Origin: Allosediminivita pacifica | Lineage (GTDB): Bacteria > Pseudomonadota > Alphaproteobacteria > Rhodobacterales > Rhodobacteraceae | Reading direction: 5' to 3' | Assembly: GCF_003054175.1 (NCBI RefSeq) | Contig: NZ_QBKN01000001.1 | Coordinates: 248,001-312,000, forward strand | Length of the DNA stretch: 64,000 nt | In this document: positions 17,797 through 26,826 of the stretch, in pieces | Position numbering within the stretch: the stretch's first letter is position 1 | Layout: each line of letters begins with the position of its first letter | Translations under genes and position numbers: made by a program | Notes under the pieces: generated by a model | Database searches by the model: none | The model's input: only the letters and a program-made list of their open reading frames with translations | What the model was told of the DNA's origin: nothing

Positions 17797-19305
17797 GTGA
17801 GGGTATTTACCGCTTCCCTGGCGACAGAAACCAACACCTTCTCGCCGCTGCCCACCGACCGCGCGGCCTTCGAGGCGGGCTTTTACGCAGGCCCCGGCGA
17901 ACACCCTGAAACGCCCACGCTCTGTTCCTCGCCAGTGCCGATCCTGCGGCGGCGTGGTCGAGAGGAGGGCTTTACCGTCATCGAAGGCAGTTCGACCTGG
18001 GCGGAACCGGCGGGGCTCATCAAACAGGAGACCTTCGAGGAGCTGCGCGACGAGATCCTCGACCAGCTGCGCGCGGCGCTGCCGGTGGACGGCGTGGTGC
18101 TTGGTCTGCACGGCGCCATGGTGGCGCAGGGCTACGACGACTGCGAGGGTGACCTGCTGGAACGGGTCCGGGCCATCGTCGGGCCGGACGTGGTGCTGGC
18201 GGCGGAGTTCGATCCGCACAGCCACCTGACGGCAAAGCGCGTGGCCCAACTTGATATCGCGGCGGCCTTTCTCGAATTCCCGCATACGGATTTCCAGGAA
18301 CGCGGCGCCCACGTGGTGGACCTTGCTCTGCGCACGCTGCGGGGCGAGATCACCCCGGTGATTTCCACATTCGACTGCCGCATGATCGGGATCTATCCCA
18401 CCAGCCAGCAGCCCATGCGCGGCTTCGTCGACCGGATGAAGGTGCTCGAAGGGCAGGGCGCCATCCTGTCGTGCTCGGTCATCCACGGATTCATGGCGGG
18501 CGACGTGCCCGAGATGGGCACGCGCATCCTTGTGGTCAGCGACAACGCGCCCGAGGAAGGCGCGGCGCTGGCGCAACGGCTGGGCGAGGAGCTTTATGCC
18601 CTGCGCGGCCAGACGGCGATGGCGATCCTCGACTACGAGGAAGGCATCGACCTTGCACGTGAAACCTACGCCGCCGACCCGTCGAAGCCCGTGACCATCG
18701 CTGACACCTGGGACAATCCCGGCGGCGGCTGCGCAGGGGACGGAACCTTCGTGCTCAGGTCGCTGATCGCGCGGCAGGTCGAGCGGGTTGCCGTTGGCGC
18801 GATCTGGGATCCGATCGCCGTCAGCTTCTGCCATGCCGCGGGGCAGGGCGCGCATCTGCGTCTGCGCTTCGGCGGCAAGGCCGGGGCCGAGGCGGGCCTG
18901 CCCATCGACGCCGATATCGAGGTGCGGCACCTTTCCGAGGAAGGCCACCAGAGCTTTCGCGCAAGCCGGGTTTCGCTGGGACGGTCGGCCACGGTGCGCA
19001 TCATCGGCACCGAGATCGACATCGTCCTGATCTCGAGCCGGACCCAGACCTACGAGCCGACGCTCTTCTCCAACCAGGGCGTCGATTTCACCGGCAAGGA
19101 GATCCTGCTGGTCAAGTCGACCAACCACTTCCACGCGGGCTTCGACCCGGTGTCGTCGCGGATCATCCACGTCGACAGCCCCTCGTCCTATCCGACCAAG
19201 CCGGCCCTGACCGACTATCGCAAGGCGGGACGTGATTTCTGGCCCAAGGTGGCGGACCCGCTGGGGCTCGACGAGGCGACGGTCGAGAAGGAGGCGCAGG
19301 CATGA
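17797..19305 (+). CDS. M81 (MlrC-type) metallopeptidase family protein, second copy
   Basis: 502 residues from GTG with AAGGAG 6 nt upstream. It begins VRVFTASLATETNTFSPLPTDR, the classical M81 ETNTFSP start. GLHGAMVAQGYDDCEGDLL (about residue 104) and EFDPHSHLT (about 137) hold the presumed zinc ligands. DTWDNPGGGCAGDGTF marks the MlrC_C domain. It is clearly diverged from the copy at 5977-7419, so the two may cut different bonds. It lies between the ROK kinase and the SDR in one plus-strand operon; its stop overlaps the SDR start by 4 bp. Confidence 0.87.
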   Translation: MRVFTASLATETNTFSPLPTDRAAFEAGFYAGPGEHPETPTLCSSPVPILRRRGREEGFTVIEGSSTWAEPAGLIKQETFEELRDEILDQLRAALPVDGVVLGLHGAMVAQGYDDCEGDLLERVRAIVGPDVVLAAEFDPHSHLTAKRVAQLDIAAAFLEFPHTDFQERGAHVVDLALRTLRGEITPVISTFDCRMIGIYPTSQQPMRGFVDRMKVLEGQGAILSCSVIHGFMAGDVPEMGTRILVVSDNAPEEGAALAQRLGEELYALRGQTAMAILDYEEGIDLARETYAADPSKPVTIADTWDNPGGGCAGDGTFVLRSLIARQVERVAVGAIWDPIAVSFCHAAGQGAHLRLRFGGKAGAEAGLPIDADIEVRHLSEEGHQSFRASRVSLGRSATVRIIGTEIDIVLISSRTQTYEPTLFSNQGVDFTGKEILLVKSTNHFHAGFDPVSSRIIHVDSPSSYPTKPALTDYRKAGRDFWPKVADPLGLDEATVEKEAQA

Positions 19306-20045
19306 TACTGACAGGCAAGAGGGCGGTCCTGACCGGCGCCGGCGGCGGAATCGGGCGCGCCATGATGGAGGCGCTGCGCGCCGCAGGCGCCACGGTCGTG
19401 GCCTGCGACAGGGCGGGCTCTGCGCCCGAGGCCGACGAGATGGTCGAGTTCGACATCACCGACGTGGCCGAGAGCGAGGCCGCGGCGGCGCGGATTGCCG
19501 AAAAGCCGGTGGATGTGCTGATCTCGAACGCGGGCGGGTCGCGGACGGACCTCATGGAGCAGACAGATTCTGCAGTGATCCAGGCGGAAATGCAACTTAA
19601 CTTCACCGGGGCGGCGGTCTTCAGCCGCGCCCTGCTGCCAGCCATGCGCGGGCGGCCCGATGGGGCGGCAGCGGTCTTTGTCGCCTCGGTCAATGGCCTC
19701 GCGCATTACGGCAACCCGGCCTATTCCGCGGCCAAGGCGGGGCTCATCGCCTGGTCGCGGGCTCTGGCGACCGAGGAGGGCCGCCTCGGCATCCGGTCCA
19801 ACGTCGTGGCGCCCGGGTCGGTGCACACCGCCGCCTGGGACGAGCGCAAGGCGCGTCAGCCCGAGATATTCGGGCGTGTCACCGGGCTTTACCCGCTTGG
19901 TCGGCTCGTCCGCCCCGAGGAAGTGGCGAATGCCGCGATCTTCCTGGCCTCATCTTTGTCGAGCGGCGTCACAGGGACCGTCCTGCCGGTGGACGCGGGC
20001 CTGACGGCGGGCAATCTGCCCTTTATCGATATCATCTCGGGCTGA
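19302..20045 (+). CDS. Short-chain dehydrogenase/reductase (SDR)
   Basis: 247 residues. The classical SDR features are present: TGAGGGIG cofactor loop (11-18), NAG motif in ISNAGG, and the catalytic triad S128, Y141 and K145 (PAYSAAKAG). VDAGLTAGNLP is a typical C-terminal end. It is an NAD(P)-dependent oxidoreductase of a small alcohol or ketone, probably a sugar or lactyl derivative given the operon nagA-kinase-M81-SDR. Substrate unknown. Confidence 0.9.
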   Translation: MILTGKRAVLTGAGGGIGRAMMEALRAAGATVVACDRAGSAPEADEMVEFDITDVAESEAAAARIAEKPVDVLISNAGGSRTDLMEQTDSAVIQAEMQLNFTGAAVFSRALLPAMRGRPDGAAAVFVASVNGLAHYGNPAYSAAKAGLIAWSRALATEEGRLGIRSNVVAPGSVHTAAWDERKARQPEIFGRVTGLYPLGRLVRPEEVANAAIFLASSLSSGVTGTVLPVDAGLTAGNLPFIDIISG

Positions 20046-20092
20046 GTTGGTCGGCAGCCGGTGCCTCCGGCCTGCCCGCACAGTTTGTTTTT

Positions 20093-20115
20093 TCAGCCAC
20101 TTGCGGCGTGGCTGA
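20093..20115. other. Inverted repeat between the SDR and nitrilase genes
   Basis: TCAGCCAC and GTGGCTGA enclose 7 nt, preceded by a T-run and followed by TAATTT. It could be a weak terminator of the nagA operon or an operator for the nitrilase gene. Apart from this, 20046-20225 shows no recognisable feature. Confidence 0.35.
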
Positions 20116-20225
20116 TAATTTCCTTACACCCCGTGCAAGCCTCTTGCGGCTGACATACGGCGGCGACGCTCGCTAGCATTCTCCGAAATCGGCGTCCGAG
20201 GACGTCCCAGATGCGGAGTTTCTTC

Positions 20226-21101
20226 ATGCGCGAGGCGGTTCAGGCCAGCGTCGTCCAACACCGACCTGCGGAAAAGCAGGAGCGGCAGGCGAATATCGAC
20301 TTCATCCTTGCGACGCTCGCCGACGAGGCGAAATCGGGCGCCGAGCTGGTGGTCTTTCCAGAGGTGGGCATCACCAACTTCTTCAGACACGGTCCGGGCG
20401 GGATGCGCGATCTCTGGGAGACGGCCTCGATCACGCTGGACAGTCCCGAGATCGAGGTGGTCCGCGACGCGGCGCGGCGTCTCAACCTCTATACCGTCGT
20501 GGGCTTCAACGAACGCTCGGATACGTTCGGCGTGGTCTACAACAGCTCGGCGCTGATCGGTCCCGAGGGTGTCGTCGGCGTGAGCCGAAAGCAGAACTTT
20601 CCCGGTGTCGAGAAACTCTATTACACGCCGGGCCCGGCGGTGAAGGCCTTCGACTGCGGGCTTGGCCGGGTCGGCACGGTGATCTGCTACGACGCGCTAT
20701 TCCCAGAGATCGCGCGGCAGCATTTCCTCGATGGTGCCGAGATGATCGTCTTTTCCTCCTCCTTCTGGCGGGGTGGCGCGCGGGGCGGCGTCGGAGACCC
20801 GGAAACCAAGCGCGACCTCTGGCACAAGCTGCCCTTTGTCACCGCCGTCCAGAACCAGGCATTCGTGCTCTCGGCCAACTGCTGCGGGACGCAGGATCTT
20901 GGCGGTGGTCTGGGGGAATGGGAACGCATGGGGCTCAGCCAGATCGCCTCTCCCGCCTCGGGCGTTCTCGCCGAGGCCGGGCAGACAGGGCAGGAGATCC
21001 TGCGCGCGACGCTGAAGCGTGACGATCTCCTGGAAGCTCGGACCAACTACCGATTCCTGTCCGAAGTGCGCAGCCGCCCCAGCGGGGCGCTTGCGGTGTG
21101 A
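20226..21101 (+). CDS. Nitrilase/carbon-nitrogen hydrolase superfamily protein
   Basis: 291 residues. The Glu-Lys-Cys triad is visible: E46 in VVFPEVGI, a Lys in the GVSRKQNFPGVEKLYYTPG segment, and Cys near 155 in GTVICYDALFPEIARQ. These enzymes hydrolyse nitriles, amides or N-carbamoyl compounds. The start at 20226 is preferred because GGAG lies 7 nt upstream; an ATG at 20211 would put that site inside the gene. It is directly followed by a TRAP importer (28 bp to dctP), so it probably acts on the imported compound or its product. Confidence 0.85.
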   Translation: MREAVQASVVQHRPAEKQERQANIDFILATLADEAKSGAELVVFPEVGITNFFRHGPGGMRDLWETASITLDSPEIEVVRDAARRLNLYTVVGFNERSDTFGVVYNSSALIGPEGVVGVSRKQNFPGVEKLYYTPGPAVKAFDCGLGRVGTVICYDALFPEIARQHFLDGAEMIVFSSSFWRGGARGGVGDPETKRDLWHKLPFVTAVQNQAFVLSANCCGTQDLGGGLGEWERMGLSQIASPASGVLAEAGQTGQEILRATLKRDDLLEARTNYRFLSEVRSRPSGALAV

Positions 21102-21129
21102 ACCGACACCCAACAGTGGAGACAACGAC

Positions 21130-22128
21130 ATGAAAACGCTCAGAACCATCCTGCCCGCAGGTCTGCTGGCCGCCGCAGCCGCGATGCCCGCCGCGGCACA
21201 GGACTACACCTTCACCTTCGCCCACGTGCTGATGGAAGACACGCCGAACGGCCAGGCGGCGATCAGCTTTGCCGAGGAAGTGGCCGAGCAATCCGACGGA
21301 CGCATCCGCATCAACGTGCTGCCCGCGGGTCAGCTTGGCGGCGATGTCGAGATCATCGAGCAGCTTCAGCAGAACCTCGTGCAGATCGCGATTCCGCCCA
21401 CGGCGACGCTGGGCAACTTCGAGCCCAAGCTCCAGGTGCTCGACCTGCCCTTCATCATGCCGGGTCAGGAGGCCATGGAGACCGTGCTCGACGGCGAGGC
21501 CGGACGCATGATCCTCGACACGCTCGACCAGCATGGCATGCACGGGGTGAATTTCTGGGGCGCAGGCTTCCGCCAGATCACCAACAACGTGCGCGAGGTG
21601 GCCAGCGCAGGGGACCTCGAAGGGGTCCAGATGCGGACCATGCAGGCGCCGGTGATCCTGGAGCAGTACCGCCAGTGGGGCGCAAGCCCCACCGCGATGG
21701 CCTTTGCCGAGGTCTACAACGGGCTTCAGTCCGGTGTGGTCGATGGCCAGGAAAACCCGATCGCCAACATCGTCTCGATGCGCTTCTACGAGGTGCAGGA
21801 CCACATCACGATCTCCAACCATGCCTACCACGGTTACGCCGCGGTGGTGAACGAGCAGGCTTGGAACCAGCTTCCCGATGATCTGAAGGAGGTCATGACC
21901 GAGGCGTTCGACAACGCCCGTGACCTCGCGCGCGAACTGACCGTGGACTACGAGGCAGAGCAGCTCGAGGCCATCGGGGACGAGATCGCGATCAAGCGGC
22001 TGAGCGATGAAGAGCTTTCGGCCTTCATCGAGGCCAGCTACCCGGTGCACGAGGCCTTCGCCGACGTGGTGACGCCGGAACTGATCCAGACCATCTACGA
22101 CGCCACCGGCGCGGGTCCGGAGCAGTAA
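21130..22128 (+). CDS. dctP: TRAP transporter substrate-binding protein, DctP family
   Basis: 332 residues. A signal peptide of about 23 residues (MKTLRTILPAGLLAAAAAMPAAAQ) precedes a mature DctP protein: FTFAHVLMEDTPNGQAAISFAEEVAEQSDGRI near the start, and a central WGAGFRQITNN and GVQMRTMQAP. The conserved ligand Arg of DctP proteins is probably in VQMRTMQ. It captures the solute, usually a carboxylate, for the DctQM permease. A 12-bp stem-loop follows the gene. The frame is open upstream to 21019 but the signal peptide fixes the start. Confidence 0.92.
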   Translation: MKTLRTILPAGLLAAAAAMPAAAQDYTFTFAHVLMEDTPNGQAAISFAEEVAEQSDGRIRINVLPAGQLGGDVEIIEQLQQNLVQIAIPPTATLGNFEPKLQVLDLPFIMPGQEAMETVLDGEAGRMILDTLDQHGMHGVNFWGAGFRQITNNVREVASAGDLEGVQMRTMQAPVILEQYRQWGASPTAMAFAEVYNGLQSGVVDGQENPIANIVSMRFYEVQDHITISNHAYHGYAAVVNEQAWNQLPDDLKEVMTEAFDNARDLARELTVDYEAEQLEAIGDEIAIKRLSDEELSAFIEASYPVHEAFADVVTPELIQTIYDATGAGPEQ

Positions 22129-22141
22129 CACGACCTTCGGC

Positions 22142-22168
22142 GGGGTGGCGCGGGATCCGCGCCGCCCC
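22142..22168. other. Stem-loop after dctP
   Basis: A 12-bp G+C-rich stem with a 3-nt loop (GAT) and no T-run, in the 69-bp gap between dctP and dctQ. It likely protects the abundant dctP message; compare the one behind the ABC binding-protein gene at 11251-11274. Confidence 0.55.
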
Positions 22169-22197
22169 GGCTTGTCCGACCGACGGAGGCAATACCG

Positions 22198-22707
22198 ATG
22201 ATACGACTTCTCGACCGCTGCCTCGAAAGGTTCGAAGGCGCCATGATGGTGGTCTGCATGGCCGTTGCCATCACGCTGACCTTCACGCAGGTGGTCCTGC
22301 GCTACGTGTTCAACGCGCCGCTCTTCTGGGCCGAGGAAGTGGTGCTCTACGCGATCATCTGGATGAGCTTCGTCGGCATCAGCTACGGGCTGCCGCGGGC
22401 GAGCCACATCTCGGTGGACGTGCTCGAGGCCTTTCTGCCGTCGCGCTTCGCATGGCCGTTCAGGATCCTGTCCTGCGCGCTGGGGATCGTCTTCGGCGTG
22501 GTGCTGCTCTGGCTCGGCTGGAAACTGACAGCCACGACGTTCGGCCGGGGACAGCTTTCGCCCGCGCTGAGAATCCCGATGGGCTACGTCTACGCGATCA
22601 TCCCCTTCGCGGGCCTCGCCACGGCCTTTCGCTATGCCCTGGAATTCGGCCGGAGCTGGCGTGGCGACACGCGTCCGGTGGGCGAAGAGACGCCGACGCT
22701 GATGTGA
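22198..22707 (+). CDS. dctQ: TRAP transporter small permease, DctQ family
   Basis: 169 residues with four membrane helices. FTQVVLRYVFNAPLFWAEEVVLYAIIWMSFVGISYGLPRASHISVDVL is the standard DctQ core (VxxRY-WxEE-xxxx-WxxFxG). GGAGG precedes the ATG. It joins DctP and DctM in a sodium-driven TRAP importer. Confidence 0.92.
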   Translation: MIRLLDRCLERFEGAMMVVCMAVAITLTFTQVVLRYVFNAPLFWAEEVVLYAIIWMSFVGISYGLPRASHISVDVLEAFLPSRFAWPFRILSCALGIVFGVVLLWLGWKLTATTFGRGQLSPALRIPMGYVYAIIPFAGLATAFRYALEFGRSWRGDTRPVGEETPTLM

Positions 22708-22755
22708 TCCGGCCGCTGCGCCGCCCTTCCACGTACAACCACGAGGCCTGCCGAC

Positions 22756-24033
22756 ATGCTTCCTGCCCTGCTCGTCATCTTCGCGCTTCTCCTGCTGCTC
22801 GGCCTGCCGATCTTTGCCGCGCTTTCGCTGTCGGTGGCCGGTGCGGTCTCGTCCGGCGGCATGCTCGATCCGGTGATCATGCCGATGCGCATGTTCTGGG
22901 GCATGAACAACTTCTCGCTCATGGCGATCCCGTTCTTCATTCTCGCATCCGAGCTCATGCGGATCGGCGGCCTGTCGCAGCGGCTGATCGACTTCGCCGA
23001 GGCGCTGATCGGCTGGGTGCCGGGCGGGCTCGCGGCCGCGACGGTTCTGTCGTGCCTCTTCTTCGGGTCGATATCGGGGTCGAGTCCTGCCACCGTGATC
23101 GCCATCGGCAGCATCATGTTCCCGGCCCTTGTCGAGGCCGGCTATTCCAAGGCCTTCGCCATCGGCCTGATCACCACGGCAGGCACGCTCGGGCCGATCG
23201 TGCCGCCGAGCATCGCGCTCATCATCTACGGTGCCGTCACCGGTACCTCGGTCGGCAGCCTCTTCGCGGCGGGTATCCTGCCGGCCGTACTGATCGGCGG
23301 CCTGCTGATCGGCGCCTGCGTCGTCTTCGCGCTGAAGGAGGGTTATCCCCGCGCGCCGTTCCCGACCGCCGGACAGATCCTGCGGGCCTTCAGGCGCGCG
23401 GCCTGGGGGCTTGGCCTGCCGGTGGTGCTGCTGGGCGGGATCTACTCGGGCGTCTTCACGCCCACCGAGTCGGCGGCGGTGGCCTGCATGTACGGGCTGT
23501 TCGTCGGTACGGTGATCTACCGCAAGATCGGTGTGGCCGAGCTTGGCGAGATCCTGAAGTCCTCGGGGACGATCTCGGCGGCGCTGCTGCTCATCACCGC
23601 CGGGGCTGCGGCCTTCTCGTGGTTGCTGGCCTTCACCGGCACGCCGGCCGAGCTGTCCCGGCAGGTGCTGTCCACGACGGACAACTCGCTTGCCGTTGCT
23701 GCGCTCTTCAACCTGATCATGCTGGTCACCGGGTTCTTTCTCGACAGCGCCTCGGCCATCATCGTGCTGTCCCCGCTGCTCGAGCCGATCGCGGCCAAGG
23801 TGGGCATCGACCCCGTCCATTTCGGGGTGATCACGCTGGTCAACTTCTCGGTCGGGATGCTGACGCCGCCGGTGGGGCTGAACCTCTTCGTCGCCATGAC
23901 CGTGTCGAAGATGTCGCTTCCGGCGATCTTCCGGGCCTGCCTGCCCTTCATCGCGATCATGATCCTGGCGCTTCTCGCGATCACCTACATCCCCGCGATC
24001 AGCATGGCCCTTCCCAATCTGATGTCGGGCTAG
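22756..24033 (+). CDS. dctM: TRAP transporter large permease, DctM family
   Basis: 425 residues, about 12 membrane helices. Conserved DctM segments are NNFSLMAIPFFILASELM, SGSSPATVIAIGSIMFPAL, TAGTLGPIVPPSIALIIYG, FTPTESAAVACMYGLFVG and LTPPVGLNLFV. It forms the membrane channel of the TRAP importer. It is 48 bp after dctQ and 84 bp before the LysR gene. Confidence 0.93.
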   Translation: MLPALLVIFALLLLLGLPIFAALSLSVAGAVSSGGMLDPVIMPMRMFWGMNNFSLMAIPFFILASELMRIGGLSQRLIDFAEALIGWVPGGLAAATVLSCLFFGSISGSSPATVIAIGSIMFPALVEAGYSKAFAIGLITTAGTLGPIVPPSIALIIYGAVTGTSVGSLFAAGILPAVLIGGLLIGACVVFALKEGYPRAPFPTAGQILRAFRRAAWGLGLPVVLLGGIYSGVFTPTESAAVACMYGLFVGTVIYRKIGVAELGEILKSSGTISAALLLITAGAAAFSWLLAFTGTPAELSRQVLSTTDNSLAVAALFNLIMLVTGFFLDSASAIIVLSPLLEPIAAKVGIDPVHFGVITLVNFSVGMLTPPVGLNLFVAMTVSKMSLPAIFRACLPFIAIMILALLAITYIPAISMALPNLMSG

Positions 24034-24117
24034 GCGTCCCGGCGTGGCCAAGTTCTGTTACAGCAAGGCGCGCAGGGCTGTTAGTCTGGTGTCAGACCTG
24101 ACCGCAGGAGTGCCGCC

Positions 24118-25032
24118 ATGCCGCCGGACCTCGACCGCATGAACTGGAATGACGTGAAATACTTCCTGGCGCTGGCCCGCAGGCAGCGCCTGACCGGCGC
24201 TGCGCGCGAGCTTGGCAGCACCCATGTGACGGTCTCGAACCGCGTCGCCGAGTTGGAACGCGCCATCGGGCAGCAACTCTTCTCGCAGGGGACCGACGGT
24301 TTTCGCCTGACGCGGGAGGGGAAGGCATTCCTTCCCTACGCTGAGGAATGCGAGCGACAGCTTCAGCTCGCCGCCGGTACGGGCATCGGCGAGGTGGTTC
24401 CCGTGCGGCCCTGCGTGCGCGTCGGTGTCACCGAGGGAATCGGCAACATTTATTTCGCCACCCGCTTCGCGACCTGGATCGGCCAGCGGGACATCGAGCT
24501 GGAACTGGTCACGCTGACCAAGCTCAGCCGTGTCACGCAGCGCGAGGCCGATCTTTGTGTGAACATGGAAGAGCCCGAAGGCCAGAACATCATCAAGCAG
24601 GTGCTGGTGCCCTACCGGCTGGGGATCTACGCCTCGCCGGGATACCTCGAACAGCGTCCTCCCATCGAGAGCCGCGCCGGTCTGCAGTCGCAGCTCTGGA
24701 TCGGATATGTCGAGGACCTGATCTTCTCGTCCGCGCTGACCTATCACCGCGAGATTGGCGACAACCTGACCTATGCCTTCCGCGGCACCACCCTAATGAC
24801 CCAGCTCGAGGCCGCCCGGTCGGGCATTGGGCTCGCCATCCTGCCGCACTACGTGGCCCACGGGCGGGGACTCGAGCAGGTCATGCCGTCGATCAGCTTC
24901 GAGCGGACCTACTGGATCTCGGCCACCACCGACCTGCACCGCTACCCGGGGCAGTATGCGGTCTGGCAGTTCATCAAGTCCGCCTGCGAAGCTGATCGGG
25001 ACCTTTTCCACGGCCCTGTGACCCACCAGTGA
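24118..25032 (+). CDS. LysR-family transcriptional regulator
   Basis: 304 residues with GGAG 7 nt before the ATG. The winged HTH is at about 8-65 (MNWNDVKYFLALARRQRLTGAARELGSTHVTVSNRVAELERAIGQQLF), followed by a LysR effector domain. It lies in the same direction behind the nitrilase-TRAP genes and may be transcribed with them, so it is a probable local regulator. LysR genes more often sit divergently from their targets; an 84-bp upstream gap leaves room for its own promoter. Confidence 0.9.
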   Translation: MPPDLDRMNWNDVKYFLALARRQRLTGAARELGSTHVTVSNRVAELERAIGQQLFSQGTDGFRLTREGKAFLPYAEECERQLQLAAGTGIGEVVPVRPCVRVGVTEGIGNIYFATRFATWIGQRDIELELVTLTKLSRVTQREADLCVNMEEPEGQNIIKQVLVPYRLGIYASPGYLEQRPPIESRAGLQSQLWIGYVEDLIFSSALTYHREIGDNLTYAFRGTTLMTQLEAARSGIGLAILPHYVAHGRGLEQVMPSISFERTYWISATTDLHRYPGQYAVWQFIKSACEADRDLFHGPVTHQ

Positions 25033-25090
25033 CACCACGGACCGGCTGGCGATCCGTCAGAGGATGCCCTCGGGCGGGCGAGGCGGCATC

Positions 25091-25771
25091 CTAGCCGACC
25101 GAGTGGCGGATCGCCTGCATGTTCGCGCCGTAGGGGGCCGGGTCCTCGACCGAGCCGCCCTTGAAGACCGAAGAGCCCGCGACAAGCACGTCGGCACCGG
25201 CGGCGACCACCGCAGGCGCGGTCTCGGGCGTGATGCCGCCGTCGATCTCGATGTGCACGGGGCGGTCGCCGATCATGGCGCGCAGTTCCGCCACCTTGTC
25301 GACCATGGAATGGATGAAGCCCTGGCCGCCGAAGCCGGGGTTCACGGTCATCACGCAGACGAGGTCGACCATGTCCAGAACCGGCGCCACGGCGCTGGAC
25401 GGGGTGGCGGGGTTCAGCGCGACGCCCGCCTTGCAGCCCGCCGCCCGGATCGCCTGAAGCGTGCGGTGCAGATGGGGACCGGCCTCGGCATGGGCGGTGA
25501 TCACGTCGGCGCCGGCCTTGGCGAAGGCCTCGATGTAGGGATCGACGGGCGCGATCATCAGATGCACGTCCATCACCGTGGTCACGTGCTTGCGCAGGGC
25601 CGATACCATGGGCGGGCCGAAAGTCAGGTTCGGCACGAAATGCCCGTCCATGACGTCCACGTGGATCCAGTCGGCGCCCTGGTCCTCGACCGCGCGCACC
25701 TCGCGGCCGAAGTCGGCGAAATCGGCGGCAAGGATCGAAGGCGCGATCTTGAGGCTGCGGTCGAAGGACAT
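25091..25771 (-). CDS. rpe: Ribulose-phosphate 3-epimerase
   Basis: 226 residues. It interconverts ribulose-5-phosphate and xylulose-5-phosphate. Signature stretches are [59 protein letters not shown] and [30 protein letters not shown]. Metal-binding His and Asp residues are in place. AGGAG precedes the ATG. It is the gene behind the hydroxyacid dehydrogenase (29 bp), possibly in one transcript. Confidence 0.95.
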   Translation of the reverse strand: MSFDRSLKIAPSILAADFADFGREVRAVEDQGADWIHVDVMDGHFVPNLTFGPPMVSALRKHVTTVMDVHLMIAPVDPYIEAFAKAGADVITAHAEAGPHLHRTLQAIRAAGCKAGVALNPATPSSAVAPVLDMVDLVCVMTVNPGFGGQGFIHSMVDKVAELRAMIGDRPVHIEIDGGITPETAPAVVAAGADVLVAGSSVFKGGSVEDPAPYGANMQAIRHSVG

Positions 25772-25800
25772 GGGCGTCTCCTGTTAACGTCGCGGGCGGA

Positions 25801-26739
25801 TTAGTACCCCGCGTCGCGGTCCACAAGATGCTGCAGCGGTTTGCCCGTAATGCCGCGGCGGATGTTGTCCGCGATCACCCGGGAGGCGCTGGCCGGTCGC
25901 GTCTCGGAGGCGATGTGCGGCGTGACCGTGACCTTGTCATGCGCCCAGAAGGGATGCCCGGCGGGCAGCGGTTCGATCCGGAAGGTGTCGAGCGTGGCGT
26001 GCGAAAGCCGCCCGCTGTCGAGCGCGGCAAGCAGCGCGCCATCGTCAATCAGAGGCCCGCGGCCCGGGTTCAGCACGACCGCGCCGGGGGCCAGGCGCCC
26101 GATCGCATGGGCGTCGAGCGTGTTCTCGGTGTCGGGCGTCAGCGGGAGCAGCAGCACGACGATCTGCGCCCCGTCGAGCGCGCGGTGGAACTGGTCGGGG
26201 CCGGAATAGCAGGTCACGCCCGCGATGCTGCGCTGGCGGCGGCTCCAGCCTGTCACCGGAAAGCCCAGCTGGCGCAGGGACCGCGCGCAGGCCATGCCGA
26301 GCTCGCCGAGACCGAGGATGGTCACCGGGCGCTGAGCGGCCAACGGTGGTGCCACGTGGTTCCATTCGTGATCGGGGTTCACGATGTGGGCGTCCATGCC
26401 GAGGTGATGGCGCAGGGTGTGCCCGGTGACCCATTCGACCATGCCCTGCGTCAGGCCTTCCTCGTCGACCATTCGCGCGAGCGGCACCGTGAGGGTGGGG
26501 TTCTTCACGATGTTCTCGACGCCGGCCCAGAGGTTCAGCACCGCCCGCAGGCGGGGAAAGGCAGAGAAATCCTCGATCTCGCTGAGGCCCGGCCCGTAGA
26601 TGATGTAGTCGACCTGATCCTTGGGCATGTCTGTCCCGAGCGTGTAGTCGATCTTCTGCGAGTCCAGCGCGTGGCGCAGGTGCGGCTCGTAGACGGACCA
26701 GCGTTCGGAGTTTGCGGCGAATAGGATGTTGGTGGTCAT
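25801..26739 (-). CDS. D-2-hydroxyacid dehydrogenase (glyoxylate/hydroxypyruvate reductase A type)
   Basis: 312 residues. The NAD(P)-binding motif GLGELGMACARSLRQLG lies at about 142-158. The catalytic Arg-Glu-His set is represented by NPGRGPLID, and by TLDTFRIEPLPAGHPFWAHDKVTVTPHIAS, where the last segment holds the catalytic His. The short N-terminal domain and the PAGHPFWxHxxVxxTPHIAS pattern match GhrA. It reduces glyoxylate or hydroxypyruvate in the cytosol. Confidence 0.88.
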   Translation of the reverse strand: MTTNILFAANSERWSVYEPHLRHALDSQKIDYTLGTDMPKDQVDYIIYGPGLSEIEDFSAFPRLRAVLNLWAGVENIVKNPTLTVPLARMVDEEGLTQGMVEWVTGHTLRHHLGMDAHIVNPDHEWNHVAPPLAAQRPVTILGLGELGMACARSLRQLGFPVTGWSRRQRSIAGVTCYSGPDQFHRALDGAQIVVLLLPLTPDTENTLDAHAIGRLAPGAVVLNPGRGPLIDDGALLAALDSGRLSHATLDTFRIEPLPAGHPFWAHDKVTVTPHIASETRPASASRVIADNIRRGITGKPLQHLVDRDAGY

Positions 26740-26826
26740 GGGGCTTCCGGTCTCTGTTTTGCCACCGGACTAGCGCAGGGCGGCCCGCAAGTGAACCGCT
26801 CTGTTTGTATGTCGCGCGGCTGCGCC

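Noticed and set aside
20935-24051. A 1038-codon open frame on the minus strand
   Set aside because: It is antisense to nitrilase, dctP, dctQ and dctM, which all have clear family motifs. The product is Arg/Gly/His-rich low-complexity sequence, a normal artefact of high-GC codon use.
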